64,000 bases of DNA, taken from assembly GCA_020809705.1 (NCBI GenBank), contig CP085825.1:7068001-7132000 (forward strand), written 5' to 3'. Origin of the DNA: Calonectria ilicicola. Its lineage: Eukaryota; Ascomycota; Sordariomycetes; Hypocreales; Nectriaceae. The notes below the pieces were generated by a model. It worked only from the letters and a program-made list of their open reading frames with translations. It was not told the origin of the DNA and searched no databases. Below, in pieces: positions 59,775 through 64,000 of the stretch (position 1 is its first letter; every line of letters begins with the position of its first letter). A program made the position numbers and the translations under genes.

Positions 59775-60532
59775 ATGAAACCAATATTCTCCGCCGGGGT
59801 TATATCCACCTGGGTTGTTCTGTCCATTTCCACGTGCTGCAGAGCTGCTTCCACAACATTCGCATCCGGTACCGCCACAGCTACCGGGAAGTCACAGCTT
59901 AATCTTGAAGACCAACGAGCAGAATGCTTTCTAGATTGCTATCAAGACTACGGAAACTTTGCAAACTGTGAATTCGGCAAATCTAAGCTGCTGGAATGTT
60001 GGTGTTCTGAGCCGGACTGGGTCGAAAGGGAAGAAGACTGTGTTTGGGATGTGTGTGGTGTCGATGCATACAACCGTGAGTATAAAATACAGGCACAAAT
60101 GTGTAAGTCTATGGTAAACATGAGAAATTAATATCGTTTTATGTTAGAATATGCCCCGATATATAAAAGAAGATGCCAAACAGTCCAAGTTCCCTCTGGG
60201 AGACCTCCGACTTGGACGTATACAGTAGGTCACCACCAGCGAACAAATCCTTGTAATGGGTTACTTACCAGAATTCTTGACAGACTCAATGGGAATCGAC
60301 TACAACGAGCGTTCCCACTACAACTTCCATTGACGGAGTGTCTTCCACTCAGACTACGGAAGCACTTACAGGAACCAATACCCAAGCTGAAACCTCAAGC
60401 ACCTCTGCCCCGACTGCCAGTGCCACGAGGCAGGATGCTGCTACGGCGAGTGATAACTTAAGCAGTCATAAGAGAATACTGTGGACTTCAGGTGGAATTA
60501 CTGGTATCGTTATGGTATTTTTCGTTATATAG
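59775..60532 (+). CDS. Small secreted CFEM-like protein with GPI-type tail
   Basis: Three exons, 59775-60075, 60148-60224 and 60284-60532, give 208 aa. It has a signal peptide (MKPIFSAGVISTWVVLSISTCCRA), then eight cysteines with CFEM-like spacing: CFLDC, NCEF, LLECWC, EDCVWDVC and RRCQ. This is followed by a Thr/Ser-rich stretch and a C-terminal hydrophobic helix (ILWTSGGITGIVMVFFVI) typical of GPI-anchor signals. CFEM proteins bind heme through an Asp just ahead of the CxC; here that position is not obviously Asp (SKLLECWC), so heme binding is uncertain. It would be a wall- or membrane-anchored extracellular protein, as in known CFEM surface proteins and effectors. Confidence 0.72.
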
Positions 60533-60868
60533 AAGTTATATACAAAAGAGTATGCTAAACCATCGAATTGTGTAATAAAAGAAGGCGTTTTATTTTCTCA
60601 ATCCGTTCATATAGACTTCTGCCAGCTTCCCAATGCGCACCAGACACCTTACCCAATTAATAACCAACCTCAAGCACCGTAACCCTCATCGGACCTCCAC
60701 CGTATCAATCATCATACATGAACCGGGTATGGAACCATAATAAACCTCCCCTACATCGACTAGTCGGAATTAGAGTCATTGTCGATACTCGTGCTTCGTA
60801 TGCCATTGCAACGCCCCCAAATAACTGCATTATGTTGTACAAACGCTGATGCTAATTAGGTAGACTTG

Positions 60869-63800
60869 TTAAGAAATAACAGAGGTTGCCTCTGCATGAG
60901 TATAGGCTTTTTTCTGGTCGTTAAACCTGGAAATGCTTCCGACGAGGATGTCAGGCACATGCTCATTGTAGCTCCTGGTATCTACAATATCACTGATAAA
61001 CGATAGTTAGTTTGATGGCACCGGATACCTCATTAAACTCGTTTGACTTACAACTTCTTGTCCAATCCAAACTTTTTGACGATTCCATCATCAAGGTGAT
61101 CGAGCCGGCTGATTCCCACTGGATCATCTCCAAATCGGATAAACTGAATCATGATTTGTTGTGGGAGTGCTTTCTTCGCCATTAAATGCTGAGCTGCTCG
61201 AGCAATAACGCTGTCCACATGACAGTCATCCCCAGGTTCCCAGACGCCGTCCGTGAACACATATACGCTGACAGGCTTTGCTCGAAATCCGGTACTAATC
61301 TTATTTTCCAGTATATTGCCTAGAATTGACTCCATGTTACAGAACCCTGAGACAAAATCGTGTCCATGGATAGCAGCCTCAAGAGCAGAACTCGTGCTGT
61401 ACTGCCCAGGGTTCGTCATATCCGAAGCGAAATATAGCTCAATATCATTGGGGTCAATATCCTTTACGTAATAACTCGTGACGCGAGCTGCCTTCTCTAC
61501 CGACCGCTTGTGAGGTCCCATGGAAGAGAAATCATCTATGAGAAGTATCTTTGTAAGAAAATTAGTTAACTGATTGGTCTCTGATGATATAACATTAAAT
61601 GCGATTTTCCTACTTACTTGTTCACGTAATCCATTTGTCTTGACCTGCGAGAGCGCCGCTTTTATTCCAGGTTGTGTCATTATGTCAGATGAGCTTTTCT
61701 TGGGTGTATTCGAGAGGCGACGAAACAAATTACCCGCTTTTTTACCTAAAAGTGGATAGATCTGCTCAAAGGTGACTATCTCCTCATTTTGTGCTCTGGT
61801 AGATGCAGATCCTTGAGAATTGAGAGGTGCATGAATGGTACTAGCTAGCTCACCCCTGGGATGTTGGCTGGACCAAGAGGTAGGTGAGGTTCCATTGCCT
61901 TGAGCTTGGTGCACAGTAGACCGACGAACGATATCTTGGCCTGGAGCTTCCACAACAGAGGGTTCAGATTGTCTGGCAAATGGATTTACACCGTCTGTTA
62001 TCGGGCCAAATGGAGAATGTCTTGAATCAGCAAGAGGCGATATTGGGGTGATTACAGAAGTGTCCACTCGAGGCGGCGGCCAACCCCCTGTATTCAATCC
62101 TCCTATTTCGGCATTTGAATGTTGGTATGCTTTTTCCAAACTTGAAGGGGGCGTTGGTAAGTTATGTTGGTAAAAGCTTTGATCTTCCATCTCATAAGGG
62201 ACCATTCCTGGTCCTCTAATAGGTATGGGAGAACCGGCGCTTTGAGACGGAGATGGCGTATAAAAGGATGCGTCGGATTGAGATCGTATTCGACGCGTGT
62301 TAAGAGGAAGCTCGTCAAATAGGGTTGCTTGAACCACTGAGGGCCTGGAGGGGGTTCTGGCAAGTCGCATATTCCAACTTGATTGTCTGTTCGCCTTTTG
62401 CCACAAATTTTGCGCTTTGGTTAAGGTAGTGATCGCATTAAGGCGCCCTTTGTCTTTTGGCTGGAGCATATGATCCAAAATGAGTTCGCTAATGAAGGCG
62501 GAGGATGTGTCGCTTCTTCGAGTATGGTCGAGAGCTTCATAGTGGATGGTTTCCACAACATCAAGCCTTTCAACCCCATTGTGAAAACAGCTGTTATATC
62601 CGCTGCCCTGAAGCACCGGTATTCTAGCTGTCTCATTTTTTCGCCTTTCTCGATATTGCTCGCGGCCTTCTTCACCCCAAATGGTCCAAATTAGCACCTC
62701 GCTATAGATAGCACCCAGAGCCCAGACATCAATGGTCTGATCGACTCTGTTTCGCACGTATTCATGAACCTCATGAAGGCTGCAGGACTCCGGGGCCACT
62801 GAATTTCTCTCATTAGGCCATGTCTAGTATTTCATTCATTGTCCACTTACAGTACATGCGGTTCGCGTCGCTGGTTGCAGCGGGGATATACTTCGCGCCC
62901 GCAAGTCTTTGTCTCAGGTGAGATGTGCCAAAGTCTGCTAGTTTGAACTTGATATCATAGGTCTGACCTGAACTTTGAGGAAACACCAAGATGTTGGCCG
63001 GTTGGATATCGTTATGTGTGCTATTATCGGTAAGCGGCTGCATTTTGATACATGATCACCTTTGATAAGACTTACGTGGAAAATACCCATTTGTCCGCAT
63101 CAACATCATTTGGTGGGCTCATTTCATGAATGAGATGAAGGCCCTGAAGTAGTTGAAACAATGCGCTCCAGAGTGCTGTAAGCTCTTGATCATTGTTTGG
63201 TCGACGTGTCTTCTGGAAAAAATGAAGCAATGTACCCCCTGGAGCATGCTCCAGGATTATGGTCCGCTTTTTATTTTGCACAAAAGATCCATAATAGCGA
63301 GTGATGTATTCCGTGTGACTCGGGAAGCTGGTATATGCACCAACCTCTGTTGTGAAGAGATCAACGGCAGTGTCGGTTTGGTAAACCTTGAAGACCACGG
63401 TGTCCTGAAAACAAGTTAGAAAGGCCCATGACTAATGATGAAATTCGCGTCACATACTGTCTTAATAATATTCTTATCGTTACATTCATCGTGAATCTCG
63501 ACCTTTGAGATGATAGAGACATCTCTACCTGCAGAGGGCTGATTAAGTCGCTTCCCAACCGTGACCGGCAAGATCATCTGTGGAGACAGTTCTCTCATGT
63601 GAACATAACCATCCCGAAATTCTAGAGGACAAAACCTCCACTGATTGAGAAAGAATTCGTCGAAAAATTCTTTGATGCGCGGGCTGTCTGACCACTGCGT
63701 GGGTTGAGCGGGGAATGGCAGGTGCTTATCATCAAGCTGATATCGAGTAAATTGTTCAATCTCCTCGACATTCCCGATATAGACAAGGATCGAAAAAATT

Positions 63801-64000
63801 CGAACAAATGAAGGAGAAATCAGTTCCGGATGCACAGTCGGAATATTAAGAGCATTGAGAACCTCTTTCACTTTCTCCGTCGTCCAGAATTCCTCCAAGG
63901 CTTGCCCTGGAACGTATTCAGTCGGACTATCATACCCATTTTGACCGAACTTTGACTTCTCCTTAACATAACCGAGGAACTCTCTGAAATTAGGATTGGG
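60869..64000 (-). CDS. Protein kinase-like protein with C-terminal von Willebrand A domain, 5' end outside window
   Basis: Seven exons seen: >64000-63458, 63404-63076, 63020-62851, 62798-61618, 61548-61052 and 60992-60869, i.e. six in the window plus the part beyond the edge. N-terminal about 180 residues are unassigned helices. The kinase has the catalytic loop HNDIQPANIL (HND for HRD), ADFGTS and YLAPE (spliced across an intron), then WALGAIYSEVLIW. A Ser/Pro/Gln-rich low-complexity linker of about 200 residues leads to a vWA domain: LLIDDFSSMG (MIDAS DxSxS altered to DDFSS), SALEAAI, YVFTDGVWEPGDD and a terminal VGSISRFNDQK. The last intron (61051-60993) and that at 61549-61617 keep the frame. 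Kinase-vWA fusions are common in filamentous fungi and of unknown role, probably signalling. Confidence 0.82.

Noticed and set aside
61549..61617. Reading straight through as part of the kinase-vWA coding exon
   Set aside because: The segment has GTAAGT, a TTAACTAAT branch-like site and an AAAG end, interrupts the vWA first strand, and is 69 nt long, so it is better read as an intron that happens to be open.
1..64000. CRISPR arrays, tRNA or rRNA genes, intact transposons
   Set aside because: No regular spacer-repeat arrays, tRNA-like arms, or transposase/reverse-transcriptase motifs were recognised anywhere in the window.

Overview
The window reads as nuclear DNA of a filamentous ascomycete (Pezizomycotina). 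Genes carry short GT...AG introns of about 45-150 nt, often with CTAAC/CTGAC-like branch points. The gene families are typical of such fungi: a reducing polyketide synthase, Zn2Cys6 regulators, a STAND/NACHT-ankyrin protein, a DUF6536 membrane protein, a rhodopsin-type membrane protein and an extended GPI/CFEM-like secretome. Two relics carry stop codons that fit RIP-type mutation. I cannot place the genus. All CDS coordinates are gene spans; exon boundaries are in the evidence and come from reading splice sites by eye.

Region 1 (1-21 kb), secondary-metabolism edge. A very large reducing PKS runs off the left edge (minus strand; KS-AT-DH-MT-inactive ER-KR-ACP). Its style is that of PKS-NRPS hybrids or LovB-like synthases. 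A gene desert of about 4 kb follows, then a DUF6536 membrane protein, the 5' part of a LaeA-like methyltransferase (truncated relic), a rhodopsin-type seven-TM protein, a HAD-like protein with altered catalytic motifs, and a decayed homologue of fungal Diels-Alderases. PKS-NRPS decalin pathways use such Diels-Alderases, so this looks like a partly eroded biosynthetic locus.

Region 2 (21-28 kb), fast-evolving accessory genes: an F-box protein and a NACHT-ankyrin STAND protein with one apparent frameshift, then 1.3 kb of unassigned small ORFs.

Region 3 (28-59 kb), rich in amino-acid and short-chain acid metabolism: a diaminopropionate ammonia-lyase-like PLP enzyme, an SGNH hydrolase, a Dal5-type anion transporter, an aspartate-aminotransferase-like enzyme, an amino-acid-permease relic, a DUF1338 (2-oxoadipate dioxygenase/decarboxylase-like) enzyme, a secreted heme peroxidase, a GPI-type S10 carboxypeptidase, succinate-semialdehyde dehydrogenase, an FMN alpha-hydroxyacid dehydrogenase, an IlvD/Edd dehydratase and glutamate decarboxylase. 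Two paralogous Zn2Cys6 regulators sit in the middle. GAD and SSADH are two of the three GABA-shunt steps. The set could be a co-regulated catabolic cluster, but this is inference from proximity.

Region 4 (59-64 kb): a small CFEM-like secreted protein with a GPI-type tail, and a protein kinase fused to a von Willebrand A domain whose 5' end lies beyond the right edge. I saw no tRNA, rRNA, CRISPR array or intact transposon.
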